A stretch of 64,000 nt of DNA from an uncultured bacterium. Lineage in GTDB: Bacteria; UBP6; UBA1177. How positions within the stretch are numbered: position 1 is the first letter of the stretch; each line of letters opens with the position of its first letter. The stretch is taken from the NCBI GenBank assembly GCA_905233945.1, contig CAJOFY010000001.1, positions 124,976 through 188,975 on the forward strand. The letters are read 5' to 3'. The notes below the pieces were generated by a model. The model saw nothing but the letters and a program-made list of their open reading frames with translations, made no database searches and was not told where the DNA came from. Below are positions 49,314 through 59,159 of the stretch, one piece after another. Both the position numbers and the translations under genes were made by a program.

Positions 49314-50147
49314 ATGCCTGAATTAAGAGAAATGCTTAAAGCCGGTGCTCACTTCGGACACCAGAAGCAGAAATGGAATCCCAAAATGGCTCCTTACATT
49401 TTCACGGAGCGCAACAACATCCACATCATCAACCTTCAGAAGACGATGGAACTCATCGAAGACGCCAAAAATTTCGTAAAACAGCTCGGAATGAACGGCG
49501 AGATGATTTTCCTTGTCGGAACGAAAAGACAGGCTCAGGAAGTCATCAAGGAAGAAGCTGAAAGAGCTGAAGTTCCTTATGTAAACTACCGCTGGCTCGG
49601 CGGAATGCTCACAAACTTCGTAACAATCAACCAGTCGGTCAAGAAGTTCCAGAAGTTTGAAGAGATCCTCACCACCGAAAAGAGAAGAATGTACAAGAAA
49701 AAAGAGCTTGCAGACATCGAGAAGAGAAAAGACAAACTCGAGAAGAACCTTGCAGGCGTTATGAAAATGGACAAAATGCCGGGCGCTATGTTCGTTGTTG
49801 ACCCGATGAAAGAGCATCTTGCAGTCCACGAAGCTCAAAAACTCGGTATTCCGATAATCGCAATCATCGATACAAACGGAAATCCTGACGGAATCGACTA
49901 CCTCATTCCCGCAAACGACGACGGAATGCGCTGCATTTCGCTTGTAACTTCCGACATCGTTGATGCATATCTCGAAGGTCTTGACATTTACAAGCAGAAA
50001 CTTGCAACCGAGCAGAAAGAGAGAAAGGAAAAACCGGCAAGAGGCGAAACAAGAAGCGTTGCCGGCAGAAAGGTCAGAGTTAAAAGAATCCAGACTGCTG
50101 AAGCTGAAGAACCGGAAGCAGCTGAAGAAGCAGCAGAAAAAGAATAG
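49314..50147 (+). CDS. rpsB: 30S ribosomal protein S2
   Basis: AGAHFGHQKQKWNPKMAPYIFTERNNIHIINLQKT; RWLGGMLTNF. Confidence 0.97.
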   Translation: MPELREMLKAGAHFGHQKQKWNPKMAPYIFTERNNIHIINLQKTMELIEDAKNFVKQLGMNGEMIFLVGTKRQAQEVIKEEAERAEVPYVNYRWLGGMLTNFVTINQSVKKFQKFEEILTTEKRRMYKKKELADIEKRKDKLEKNLAGVMKMDKMPGAMFVVDPMKEHLAVHEAQKLGIPIIAIIDTNGNPDGIDYLIPANDDGMRCISLVTSDIVDAYLEGLDIYKQKLATEQKERKEKPARGETRSVAGRKVRVKRIQTAEAEEPEAAEEAAEKE

Positions 50148-50156
50148 GAGGAACTT

Positions 50157-51077
50157 ATGGAAATTACTGCAGGATTGGTTAAAGAACTCAGAGAGAAAAG
50201 CGGCGTAGGAATGATGGACTGCAAAAAAGCCCTCATGGAAGCTAACGGCGACCTTGACGCTGCTATGCAGATCCTTAAAGATAAAGGCATCGCGAAAGCG
50301 GCTAAAAAGGCTGACAGAGTAGCTTCGGAAGGAGCTGTCCTCATTTCCATCGAAGGAAACAAAGGCCTTATGCTCGAGCTCAACTGCGAAACAGACTTCG
50401 CTGCAAAAAGCGACGGTTTCAAAGAACTTTCGAAGACCATGCTCGATTACTTCGCAAAGAACGCGAAAGAGGAAAATCAGGTCGTTTCCATGGAAGAGAA
50501 CTTCTACAATGCAGAAGTAGAGACCATGACGAAAGAAGCTGTTGCAGTTATCGGCGAGAACATCAAACCGAGAAGATTCGTAAAATACGAAGCAGGCGAG
50601 AATTCTTTCATCCACTCTTACGTTCACATGGGCGGAAAAATCGGCGTTATGCTTGAAATCAAAGCCTGCTGCGCTGAATGCACGACAAAACCTGAAGTTA
50701 TCGAAATGGCTGACGGAATCGCTATGCAGATCGCTTCGATGCGTCCTGACTGCATCGATGTAGAATCTTTCCCGCAGGATAAACTTGCTTCAGAAAAGCA
50801 CGCTTTCCTTGCACAGGTTCTCGAGATGGGAAAACCGCAGGCAGTTGCTGAAAAGATCGTTGAAGGAAAAATCCAGAAGTTCGTATCGGAAAACACTCTT
50901 CTCGAGCAGGTTTTCGTTATGAACAGCGACCTCAAGATCAAAGATTATATTAAAGAAACAGGCAAGAAAGTCGGCTGCGACCTTAAAGTTGTCCGCTTCA
51001 ACCGTTTTGAACTCGGTGAAGGCATTGAAAAGAAAGTAGAAAATTTCGCGGAAGAAGTTGCAGCTCAGATGAAATAA
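50157..51077 (+). CDS. tsf: Elongation factor Ts
   Basis: VKELREKSGVGMMDCKKALMEANGDLDAAMQILKDKG. Confidence 0.97.
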   Translation: MEITAGLVKELREKSGVGMMDCKKALMEANGDLDAAMQILKDKGIAKAAKKADRVASEGAVLISIEGNKGLMLELNCETDFAAKSDGFKELSKTMLDYFAKNAKEENQVVSMEENFYNAEVETMTKEAVAVIGENIKPRRFVKYEAGENSFIHSYVHMGGKIGVMLEIKACCAECTTKPEVIEMADGIAMQIASMRPDCIDVESFPQDKLASEKHAFLAQVLEMGKPQAVAEKIVEGKIQKFVSENTLLEQVFVMNSDLKIKDYIKETGKKVGCDLKVVRFNRFELGEGIEKKVENFAEEVAAQMK

Positions 51078-51083
51078 TTTTTC

Positions 51084-52607
51084 ATGAGCGGTTTTTGTGA
51101 TTCTACATTTTCGGGAGCGTCTTTTAAAAGGGCGCTCCTTTCTTTTTTTATAATATTCTTGTTCTTTTTTCTTTCGGCGGAACCGGCTGAAGAAGAAAAT
51201 ACTACTGGGGCCGAGCCGGAAAAACCTGCTGAAAACGTTGTTGAAAACAAAGAAAAACCAGTTGAAAATATTGAAAAATCTGCCAATAATGCCAATCTGA
51301 CGGTTTATACGAAAGATGAATTTATCGAAAAATTTATGGCAAAAACCGGTCTCGGAGAGGCGTCAAAATATAAAGTACAGATGGCTGAAGCCGATTACGA
51401 TTATGTTATCGCGCAGATGTTTCCCAGAATAAAAATCAAGACAGGTCTGGGGCCGCATCCGAGGTATGTTTACGAACATTCCGAAATACTTCCCGATGCT
51501 GACGGTGACGGTCTGCCTGAGTTCAAGGAAAGAAAGTGGAGCAAATACTACAGCGATATTGAAAAATGGGGTATCGCTATCAGGACCAAGATCGAATTTG
51601 TTCTTCCGATCTACACTTTCGGCAAAATTTACGCTGCAAAACACGCCGCCGAGGCTCAGGTCGAGCTCAGAAAGGCTGAAGCTGAGATCGCTGATCTCAA
51701 AGTGAAAAAAGAGGCGGCGACAATCTACTGGTCATGGGTCATGGCTCAAAGTTATCTTGAAATGATGGAACCGGCAATGAAAGAGCTGGACAAAGCCGAG
51801 GAGAAGCTGCGCGACATGCTTTACGAGGAAAAAGAGGGCGTGACTCAGAAAGATCTCAACAAACTGCTGGTAGAAAAGGAAAAAATCCAGTATTTGTACG
51901 ACAGGCTTGTTTTTCAGACCGATACCCTGAAATCGCTCATTGACGAGGTTTTGGGCGAAAACTGGGCTTTTGCCGACAAAGAGATGACGCAGCAGAGTTT
52001 TCCGAAAGAAGAGTCTGAACTTGTCGATTTTATGAAGCAGGAAAGCCCTTATTCCAACTATGTTCAGAAAGGGCTTTATATTTATGAAAAACTTTACAGG
52101 CTTGAAGTGAGACGCACCCTGCCGAATTTCGGAATGGTCGGTTACTATTCATTCAGATATACGAGCTCGGTTGACGAGAGGACATATCCTGAACCGAACA
52201 GTCCTTACAACGGTTATGACGGCGAAATAGGGATCGGGCTTAGTTTCGATCTGAACATTATGGAGCAGGTCAGGAAAATACAAAAGGCAAAGGCGGAATG
52301 GAACTACATGAAATCAAAAGCGTTCCTTGCCGAGCAGACTGTTTCGCTGCAAATTAAGAAAAAATACAACGACTTGAAGGCGCTGGATTCACGCATTTCG
52401 CATCTTAAAAAGATCCGCAAAACGACAAAAGGAATGATGACAACCGAATATGCCAACTATGAATCGGGAATGGCGGACGGCACGAAAGATCTGATTGATG
52501 CGGTAAAGGCGTTTTTCGAGAACGAACAGGAATATATCAAGGCGATTTACGACTACAATATGCAGATCGAGGATATAATTGAATTTACGGGGGCGGTTGA
52601 AAAATGA
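51084..52607 (+). CDS. TolC-like outer membrane efflux protein
   Basis: Signal-like N-terminus; long helical coiled-coil repeats; downstream MlaC-like gene; start uncertain. Confidence 0.75.
   Translation: MSGFCDSTFSGASFKRALLSFFIIFLFFFLSAEPAEEENTTGAEPEKPAENVVENKEKPVENIEKSANNANLTVYTKDEFIEKFMAKTGLGEASKYKVQMAEADYDYVIAQMFPRIKIKTGLGPHPRYVYEHSEILPDADGDGLPEFKERKWSKYYSDIEKWGIAIRTKIEFVLPIYTFGKIYAAKHAAEAQVELRKAEAEIADLKVKKEAATIYWSWVMAQSYLEMMEPAMKELDKAEEKLRDMLYEEKEGVTQKDLNKLLVEKEKIQYLYDRLVFQTDTLKSLIDEVLGENWAFADKEMTQQSFPKEESELVDFMKQESPYSNYVQKGLYIYEKLYRLEVRRTLPNFGMVGYYSFRYTSSVDERTYPEPNSPYNGYDGEIGIGLSFDLNIMEQVRKIQKAKAEWNYMKSKAFLAEQTVSLQIKKKYNDLKALDSRISHLKKIRKTTKGMMTTEYANYESGMADGTKDLIDAVKAFFENEQEYIKAIYDYNMQIEDIIEFTGAVEK
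51113..51147 (+). terminator. Probable rho-independent terminator of tsf, overlapping the annotated 5' end of the TolC-like ORF
   Basis: GGAGCG...CTTTTAAAAG...CGCTCC stem followed by TTTCTTTTTTT. Confidence 0.65.
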
Positions 52608-53317
52608 AAAAAGTTTTAATTTCAACGATTCTTTTGTTCTGTTTCGGACTTTTTGCACAGTCGGCTTCCGTCCCGGCTGATCAGAAGGCTGCTGGCAGCG
52701 AAAATCTTGATGTTTCTGCGGCGATGAAACTGCTTGAAACCAAGGAACAGGCTTTTGAAAAGCTTGCCAACAGCAATCCGAAAAAAGGAACGCCGAAATA
52801 TGCTGCAAAAGATAAGGAAATAAATGATATTGTTGAAGAAATCATTGATTACCGCTTTATTTCGGAATATATAATCGGCAAAAAGTGGGCAGAGACATCA
52901 GAATCTAAAAAAGAAGAACTCTTCAATAAAATCAAAGAGTTGTTTACAGATGTCTATCTTGACAAACTCTTTTACAATAAAAGTTACGAAAAAAAATATC
53001 TGGACAAGGGAACAGAGAAAAAATACCTGAAAGGTGTGCCTGAAAGTATTTTCATAACATCTGAAATCCAGGGAATTTTCAAAGGAAAAACAGTTGGTTA
53101 CGAACTCGTTTACCACATCCGCAAAGTTGACGGAAAGTACAAGGTTTTTGATGTCGAACTTGATACCGTGAGTCTTGCGAGAAACTACCGCGAACAGTTC
53201 GAGAAAAATCTGAAAGAGAAAACAATCGACGAACTTATTGCAAATATCGATAAAAAAATAAAGTCTTCAAAATCTGAAAAACAGGAAAAGAAAGAAACTA
53301 AACCTGCTGCCAAGTAG
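52604..53317 (+). CDS. MlaC/Ttg2D-like ABC toluene tolerance family protein
   Basis: Signal peptide; IDYRFISEYIIGKKWAETSESKKEELFNKIKELFTDVYLDKL pattern. Confidence 0.75.
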   Translation: MKKVLISTILLFCFGLFAQSASVPADQKAAGSENLDVSAAMKLLETKEQAFEKLANSNPKKGTPKYAAKDKEINDIVEEIIDYRFISEYIIGKKWAETSESKKEELFNKIKELFTDVYLDKLFYNKSYEKKYLDKGTEKKYLKGVPESIFITSEIQGIFKGKTVGYELVYHIRKVDGKYKVFDVELDTVSLARNYREQFEKNLKEKTIDELIANIDKKIKSSKSEKQEKKETKPAAK

Positions 53318-53322
53318 TTGAA

Positions 53323-53865
53323 ATGAGTGAAAAAATTCTGCTTCATGCCTGCTGTGCGCCATGCACGACGGCGACTCTTGAAAAAATTCTTGCCGATAAT
53401 CCAGAGGCAGATGTTTCGGTTTTTTATTACAATCCCAACATTTCTCCGGCTGAAGAAGAGGAAAAACGCTGGTCGGAACTTGAGCGTTACATTGATGCCC
53501 GTTACGGAAACGCGGTGAAAGTTCTGCGCGGAAAATACGACTACGATTTCTGGAACTCACTGATAGAACCTGTATCGCTCAGCGGCGAAGGCGGTTTCCG
53601 GTGCCGGATCTGCTACTATCTGCGTCTTTTGGAAAGTTTCAAAAAGGCGGCTGAACTCGGCTGCGACGCAGTAAGCACGACTTTAGCCATAAGTCCTTAC
53701 AAAAATTTCGAGTGGCTTGACGAAATCGGAAAACTGCTTTCTGCAAAATTCGGCATAAAATGGTTTCTTGAAAAATGGGATTACAGGCGTTCCATCGAGC
53801 TTTCAAAGCAGTACGGCCTGTACCGTCAGAATTACTGCGGGTGTGATTACAGCAAGAAAAAGTGA
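53323..53865 (+). CDS. queH: Epoxyqueuosine reductase QueH
   Basis: LLHACCAPCTTATLEKI, FYYNPNISPAEE, CRICYYLRL, YRQNYCGCDYS. Confidence 0.92.
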   Translation: MSEKILLHACCAPCTTATLEKILADNPEADVSVFYYNPNISPAEEEEKRWSELERYIDARYGNAVKVLRGKYDYDFWNSLIEPVSLSGEGGFRCRICYYLRLLESFKKAAELGCDAVSTTLAISPYKNFEWLDEIGKLLSAKFGIKWFLEKWDYRRSIELSKQYGLYRQNYCGCDYSKKK

Positions 53866-53873
53866 GGTGAAAA

Positions 53874-54374
53874 ATGGAAGAAGAAAAAATTCTCTTTTAT
53901 GAAAAACAGCGTCTCACTCAGTGGTGGCTGTGGCTGATTCTCATTGTGGCGCAGTTAATTCCGATGGGTATCAATTTCAGAAAACTTTATCTCGCCGGAC
54001 TTACCGACAAACCGGAAATCCTTTTCAGTACTGTCGGAACATGGCTTATTGTTTTTGTCGTCTCGCTTCTTTTGATTTATTCAATAAAATTAGAGACTAA
54101 GATTACCGCTCAGGGTGTTTATGCAAGGCTTTTTCCCTTGGGTTTTTCGTTCAAGTTTTATCCGTTCAGCAACATGACCGCATGCTATATCAGAAAATAT
54201 CATCCGGTCCGCGAATACGGCGGCTGGGGCTACAAAGGAACGCATAACAACAGATCTTTGAGCATCCGAGGCGACAGAGGTCTGCAGATGGAGTTTCCGA
54301 ACGGAAACAAACTTCTCATCGGAACCAGAAAGGATCGGGAATTGTTAGAGGTTTTAAAATCACTTCAGAAATAA
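53874..54374 (+). CDS. Small membrane protein with PH-like C-terminal region
   Basis: Two TM segments; RGDRGLQMEFPNGNKLLIGTRKDREL. Confidence 0.6.
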   Translation: MEEEKILFYEKQRLTQWWLWLILIVAQLIPMGINFRKLYLAGLTDKPEILFSTVGTWLIVFVVSLLLIYSIKLETKITAQGVYARLFPLGFSFKFYPFSNMTACYIRKYHPVREYGGWGYKGTHNNRSLSIRGDRGLQMEFPNGNKLLIGTRKDRELLEVLKSLQK

Positions 54375-54377
54375 GCC

Positions 54378-56573
54378 ATGAAAAAATTTACTTTATTTTC
54401 TTTAATTTTACTGGTTTTCTTTTCTCTTTTTGCTGAGAAGGAAACTGTCACCATCTGGCATTCGTACCGGGGCGACGAACAGAAGGCTCTGGAAGAATTA
54501 CGTAATAAATTCAATGAGATGCAGTCTGACTACAAAGTTGATCTGCTTAATGTTCCGTATGATGCTTTTGCCAACAAGCTGACGAGCGCGATTCCGCGAG
54601 GAAACGGCCCTGACGCATTCATTTTTGCTCATGAAAGAGTGGGGGACTGGGCTGAAAGCAGAATAATTTCGGATCTTTCCGATGTTTTGAACGGAAACTT
54701 GTCAGACTCTCTGATTCCTTCGACTCTTGATGCACTGAAATACGACGGGAAATACTGGGGATTTCCTCTTTCGTTCAAAAGCGCTGTTCTTTTCTACCGC
54801 ACCGATAAAGTTGAAAAAGTGCCTGAAACTACTGACGAACTTCTTAAAGCGGCACAGAGTTTCACAGATGCGAAAAACGGAAAATACGGTCTTGCTTTTG
54901 AAGCGACTTCGGCATATTTCGCGGCTTCTTTCATCTACGGTTTCGGCGGAAAATTCTGCTTTGAAAACGGTGCCGAAAGGGAAGACGGCATGGCCTGTCT
55001 TGACGATAAAGGAAATGTGAAAGCACTTGAATTTATTGATGATTTAGTAAATAAATCGAAAGTTACGCCGCAGGAAGCGACTTCTGCGCTCGTTACGCAG
55101 CTTTTCAACGAAGGAAACTCTGCTTTTGTAATCAACGGGCCGTGGTTTCTTGGTGAAATAGACAAAAATGTCCCTTATTCGGTCGCGGTTCTTCCGAAAG
55201 TGAGCGAAAGCGGCGAAGTTATGAAACCGTTCCTCACGGTCGAGGCTTACCTCGTTTCGAACCACGAAACGACAAACAAAAAAGGTGCTGAGGAATTCGG
55301 AAAATTCCTAGTTTCGCACGATGCAGCCAAAGTCCGCGCCGTAACCGGCAGACAGTCTGTAGCGACTGCTTCGGTTTATGAAGATGAGGAAGTCGCAACT
55401 GACGAGATCCTCAATGTTTTCAAAAAACAGGCCGAAGTTTCCGTTCCCATGAGCAACAACCCGAAAATGAGAATGGTGTGGGAGCCGCTTGCAGGTGCTT
55501 TGAGAAAGGTTCTGCGCGGAGCCGACACTCCTGAAAACGCACTTGAAAGCGCGCAGCAGCAGTTCAAAATCTTCTCAAAACCGCTTCCGAAGGCGCAAAG
55601 CCCGGTCGTTTTTGTCATAATTCTTGTCATCGCGGCTGTTATCGGGCTTGTTTTCACTGTCAGACAGATAAAAAAGTATAAATTTTTCGAAAAACTCATG
55701 TCGTCGCCGACACCTTATATCTACCTTTTTCCTGCGATGTTTTCCATGCTTGTCCTCGTTTTTGTTCCGTTCGCGGTTGGAACGGCGGTCGCGTTTTTTG
55801 CCCACAAAAGCGGCGAATACCAGTTCGTAGGGTTCACAAACTTCATTTCGATCCTCCTTTCGAAAGATTTTCCGATAACTGATTCGCTTTCGTTCTATTT
55901 CACGCTTCTTGTCACGATTCTGTGGACGGCAGTGAACGTTTTCCTGCATGTTTCGATAGGTCTTGCGCTTGCTCTCATGCTGCGCGAACCGTGGCTCAAA
56001 CTCAAAGGCGTTTACAGAATGCTTCTCATAATCCCATGGGCAGTTCCGAATTACATCACGGCACTTATCTGGAAAGGAATGTTCAACAGACAGTTCGGCG
56101 CGATAAACGGAATTCTTCAAGCGATAGGACTCGAACCCGTCAGCTGGTTCAGCGGCTTCTGGACTTCGTTCGCGGCGAATGTCACGACAAACACCTGGCT
56201 CGGATTCCCGTTCATGATGGTCACCGCTCTCGGCGCGTTGCAGGCGATCCCGCACGATCTTGAAGATGCTGCAAGTGTTGACGGAGCAAACGGATTTCAG
56301 CGTTTCAGACACGTGATCCTGCCGCTTCTTAAACCCGCGCTTCTTCCGGCCGTTATTCTCGGCAGTGTCTGGACATTCAATATGTTCAACATCATCTACC
56401 TCGTTTCGGGCGGCGAACCCGACGGCGCGACCGAAATCCTCATAAGCGAAGCCTACAAATGGGCTTTCCAGCGTCAGGAACGCTACGGCTACGCGGCGGC
56501 TTATTCAACCTTGATTTTCATAGTTCTTCTGCTTTATTCCAAAGCGACCGAAAAAGTCGGGAAGGAAAATTAG
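54378..56573 (+). CDS. Natural fusion: MalE-like sugar-binding protein plus MalF-like ABC permease
   Basis: N-term SBP (TIWHSYRGDEQKALEEL...AFVINGPWFLGEI); C-term permease with EAA-like loop QAIPHDLEDAASVDGANGFQRFRHVILPLLKPALLPAVI. Confidence 0.88.
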   Translation: MKKFTLFSLILLVFFSLFAEKETVTIWHSYRGDEQKALEELRNKFNEMQSDYKVDLLNVPYDAFANKLTSAIPRGNGPDAFIFAHERVGDWAESRIISDLSDVLNGNLSDSLIPSTLDALKYDGKYWGFPLSFKSAVLFYRTDKVEKVPETTDELLKAAQSFTDAKNGKYGLAFEATSAYFAASFIYGFGGKFCFENGAEREDGMACLDDKGNVKALEFIDDLVNKSKVTPQEATSALVTQLFNEGNSAFVINGPWFLGEIDKNVPYSVAVLPKVSESGEVMKPFLTVEAYLVSNHETTNKKGAEEFGKFLVSHDAAKVRAVTGRQSVATASVYEDEEVATDEILNVFKKQAEVSVPMSNNPKMRMVWEPLAGALRKVLRGADTPENALESAQQQFKIFSKPLPKAQSPVVFVIILVIAAVIGLVFTVRQIKKYKFFEKLMSSPTPYIYLFPAMFSMLVLVFVPFAVGTAVAFFAHKSGEYQFVGFTNFISILLSKDFPITDSLSFYFTLLVTILWTAVNVFLHVSIGLALALMLREPWLKLKGVYRMLLIIPWAVPNYITALIWKGMFNRQFGAINGILQAIGLEPVSWFSGFWTSFAANVTTNTWLGFPFMMVTALGALQAIPHDLEDAASVDGANGFQRFRHVILPLLKPALLPAVILGSVWTFNMFNIIYLVSGGEPDGATEILISEAYKWAFQRQERYGYAAAYSTLIFIVLLLYSKATEKVGKEN

Positions 56574-56592
56574 ATTTAAAACGGAGAAACAG

Positions 56593-57369
56593 ATGAAGAG
56601 GATTGTAGAAATTATTATGTCAGCATTTTTGGCTTTTATTCTCGCTGCCTGCACGGGAACGGCATCAAACCAGGCCGAGAAAAACGAACAGAAAGCGGAA
56701 CAGAATTCTGCGCCGGCGGCTGAAACGGATGAAACAAAGCCGGCAGAAGGCGCGAAGGCGAAACTTCTTTACATGGGACACGCAAGTCTCCGCATCACAA
56801 CGGCAGAAGGGAAGGTGATCTACATCGATCCTTTTGCCGGAGAGGGCTACGAGCCGGCGGCGGACCTGATCCTTGTCACTCACGCCCACTTTGACCACAA
56901 CGCTCTCGACAAGATCAAAAACCGCAAGGAGGACTGCCGGACGATCACGTGGAAAGAGGCTCTCGCTGACGGAAAGCACCAGAGTTTCGATCTCGGTTAT
57001 GTCAAGATCGAGGCGGTCGAAGCTGGATACAACAAAAATCACGACGTGAAAGAGTGTGTCGGCTACATTCTGACGCTTTCAGACGGCGTGACCGTCTATG
57101 TTTCTGGCGATACGAGTAAAACTCAGCAGATGCCATCTCTTGCTGAAAAGAAACTCGACTACGCTTTCTACTGCTGCGACGGCGTTTACAACATGGATCT
57201 TCCCGAAGCGGCTGAGTGCGCGAAACTTGTCGGTGCAAAGCGCGATATCCCGTATCATGTGATCGCGGCTAAGGACGGCAAGTATTTCGACCGCGAGAGA
57301 GCGGAGCAGTTTGATTCTCCAAACCGCCTTGTGATCGGAGAAGGCGAGGAAATTGAACTGGCCAAGTAA
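56593..57369 (+). CDS. MBL-fold metallo-hydrolase lipoprotein
   Basis: Lipobox LAAC; YMGHASLRI, LVTHAHFDHNALDKI, VSGDTSKT. Confidence 0.9.
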   Translation: MKRIVEIIMSAFLAFILAACTGTASNQAEKNEQKAEQNSAPAAETDETKPAEGAKAKLLYMGHASLRITTAEGKVIYIDPFAGEGYEPAADLILVTHAHFDHNALDKIKNRKEDCRTITWKEALADGKHQSFDLGYVKIEAVEAGYNKNHDVKECVGYILTLSDGVTVYVSGDTSKTQQMPSLAEKKLDYAFYCCDGVYNMDLPEAAECAKLVGAKRDIPYHVIAAKDGKYFDRERAEQFDSPNRLVIGEGEEIELAK

Positions 57370-57555
57370 CTTCTTGATTTCTTTAAGGAAACAGTCGTAA
57401 AAGATAACCAAGATTTTTTCCTGATAATTTTTTTTCGTAAATTTAAGGATTGCCTTGATTTTAAATTGTTAAAAATTATAGTTCGCCGCCAATAGCGTCG
57501 CTGTTGTTTATCTTAGTTAAAAGTTTGTTTACAATTATTTTTTTAGGAGAAAAGA

Positions 57556-58131
57556 ATGAAATACGGCGACAGAATTAGAATTTTACGCGAAACACTCAGG
57601 CTCACTCAAAAAGAAATGGCAAAAAAGCTCGAAATATCACAAACTTATCTCTGTGATATCGAAAAAGGAAAAATAGAGGCAAATGCCAGAGTACTTTTTG
57701 GAATTACCAGAATTTTCGGAGTTAGAATGTTATGGCTTTTGGAAGGAATAGGGGAGATGTTTTTTCCTTATTTCAATATTTTAAGAAATGTTGTGAGCGA
57801 AAAAGGAAATATTTATATATTTTCTTATATAAACGAAATATCTTTATTGATGGAAAAAGGGGAGCTGGTTCTTTTCAAATTGAGTGCCGATAATATGGAA
57901 CCTTTTTTTCTTGCCGGCGATGAAGTTCTGGTTGATGTGACTGAAAACAAAATGGAAAATCTCGGAGTCTATCTTTTCGAAGTGGAATCAAAAAGGGTGC
58001 TTAAACGCTTTGTCGGCGGTTCTTTGATGAAGCTTACGAACGACAAACCTGTGCAAAAGAACAACGACATTATTTTCAACAGTTCGATAAAATGTATCGG
58101 ACGGGCTGCCTGGATTATAAGAAAACTGTAA
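57556..58131 (+). CDS. XRE-family HTH regulator with LexA/S24-like C-terminal domain
   Basis: LRLTQKEMAKKLEISQTYLCDIEKGK; LFKLSADNMEPFFLAGDEVLVD. Confidence 0.85.
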   Translation: MKYGDRIRILRETLRLTQKEMAKKLEISQTYLCDIEKGKIEANARVLFGITRIFGVRMLWLLEGIGEMFFPYFNILRNVVSEKGNIYIFSYINEISLLMEKGELVLFKLSADNMEPFFLAGDEVLVDVTENKMENLGVYLFEVESKRVLKRFVGGSLMKLTNDKPVQKNNDIIFNSSIKCIGRAAWIIRKL

Positions 58132-58263
58132 TTAAAACAGTGCTGCAATCTTGTTTACGATTTCAAGATTGAATTTATGAATATACGGGAGAATGCCGCT
58201 TATCCAAAGAATTATCGAGATAAAAACGGCAACCATAAAAACTATGAGGAACTTTTTTTTCAT
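58132..58263 (-). CDS. 43-aa single-TM small protein (MKKKFLIVFMVAVFISIILWISGILPYIHKFNLEIVNKIAALF), coupled to purQ
   Basis: Not in supplied ORF track; ATGA overlap with purQ stop; hydrophobic segment. Confidence 0.6.
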   Translation of the reverse strand: MKKKFLIVFMVAVFISIILWISGILPYIHKFNLEIVNKIAALF

Positions 58264-59054
58264 AATTTCTCGCGGACGTATTTAACTGCGTTGGAGAAGA
58301 GTTTGAGGCCGAGAGCTTCAGGCATTTTGTCCATTCTCGTCCATTCAGGATGCTGGGTTCCGTTGATGAAAACTTCGGGGTGGGGCATCATGCCGAGAAC
58401 GTTGCCTTTTTTGTTGGTGATGCCGGCAATCGCAAGTTCCGAACCGTTCGGGTTTTCCGGGTAGTGCTGCGTGATTTCGCCGTTTTCGTCTACATACTGG
58501 AACGCGATCATGTTGCTGTCTTTTATCATTCTGAGGTCGTGCTGCTGCGCGATGAATTTGCCTTCACCGTGGCGTATCGCTACATCAAAAATATCGATTC
58601 CTTCAAGGAAAGGCGACGGATTGTTCGGGTTTGCCTTGATGCGGACCCATCTGTCCTCGTATTTTGCAGAGTCGTTGTGGGTGAGTGTCGCGACCTGTTT
58701 TTTGAAGACTTCCTTTTCGTCGCCTGGAAGAACTCCCATTTTGACGAGTGTCTGGAATCCGTTGCAGATTCCGATGACGAGTTTTCCGTCAAGGATGAAT
58801 TTTTTGAGTTTTTCACCCATCTCTTTTTTGATTTTGAGGCCTAGAACTCTGCCGGAAGCGATGTGGTCGCCGAAAGAGAAGCCGCCGGGGAAAACCATGA
58901 TCTGGAAATCATCGGGGTTGACTTCGCCGTTGACAACGCGGTTTACGTGAACGCGCTCGATTCTGTCGGCACCTGCCGCCTCGAATGCCCAACCAGTCTC
59001 GACATCACAGTTGATTCCGTAACCTGTAAGTATTAGTACGCTGACTTTTTCCAT
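58260..59054 (-). CDS. purQ: Phosphoribosylformylglycinamidine synthase subunit PurQ-like glutamine amidotransferase
   Basis: FPGGFSFGDHIASGRVLGLKIK, GICNGFQTLVKMGVLPG, GMMPHPE; ATG at 59054 after GGAGG. Confidence 0.93.
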   Translation of the reverse strand: MEKVSVLILTGYGINCDVETGWAFEAAGADRIERVHVNRVVNGEVNPDDFQIMVFPGGFSFGDHIASGRVLGLKIKKEMGEKLKKFILDGKLVIGICNGFQTLVKMGVLPGDEKEVFKKQVATLTHNDSAKYEDRWVRIKANPNNPSPFLEGIDIFDVAIRHGEGKFIAQQHDLRMIKDSNMIAFQYVDENGEITQHYPENPNGSELAIAGITNKKGNVLGMMPHPEVFINGTQHPEWTRMDKMPEALGLKLFSNAVKYVREKL

Positions 59055-59159
59055 GAAATCCTCCAATAAAAAAACCGCGCGAATATAGCACGTTTCGCGT
59101 TTATTGCAAAACTTCTTGACTGTTTTTAAGGCAAAAAAGCCGGGGCGTTTTTCTGTTTT

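Noticed and set aside
49323-50627. Long minus-strand ORF (434 aa)
   Set aside because: Antisense shadow of rpsB/tsf, Phe/Ser/Val-rich with no recognisable domain
57480-57556. Possible shared operator between the XRE/S24 gene and the HTH-ART cassette (TTGTTTA-like elements)
   Set aside because: Similarity limited to short AT-rich words; not above chance by eye
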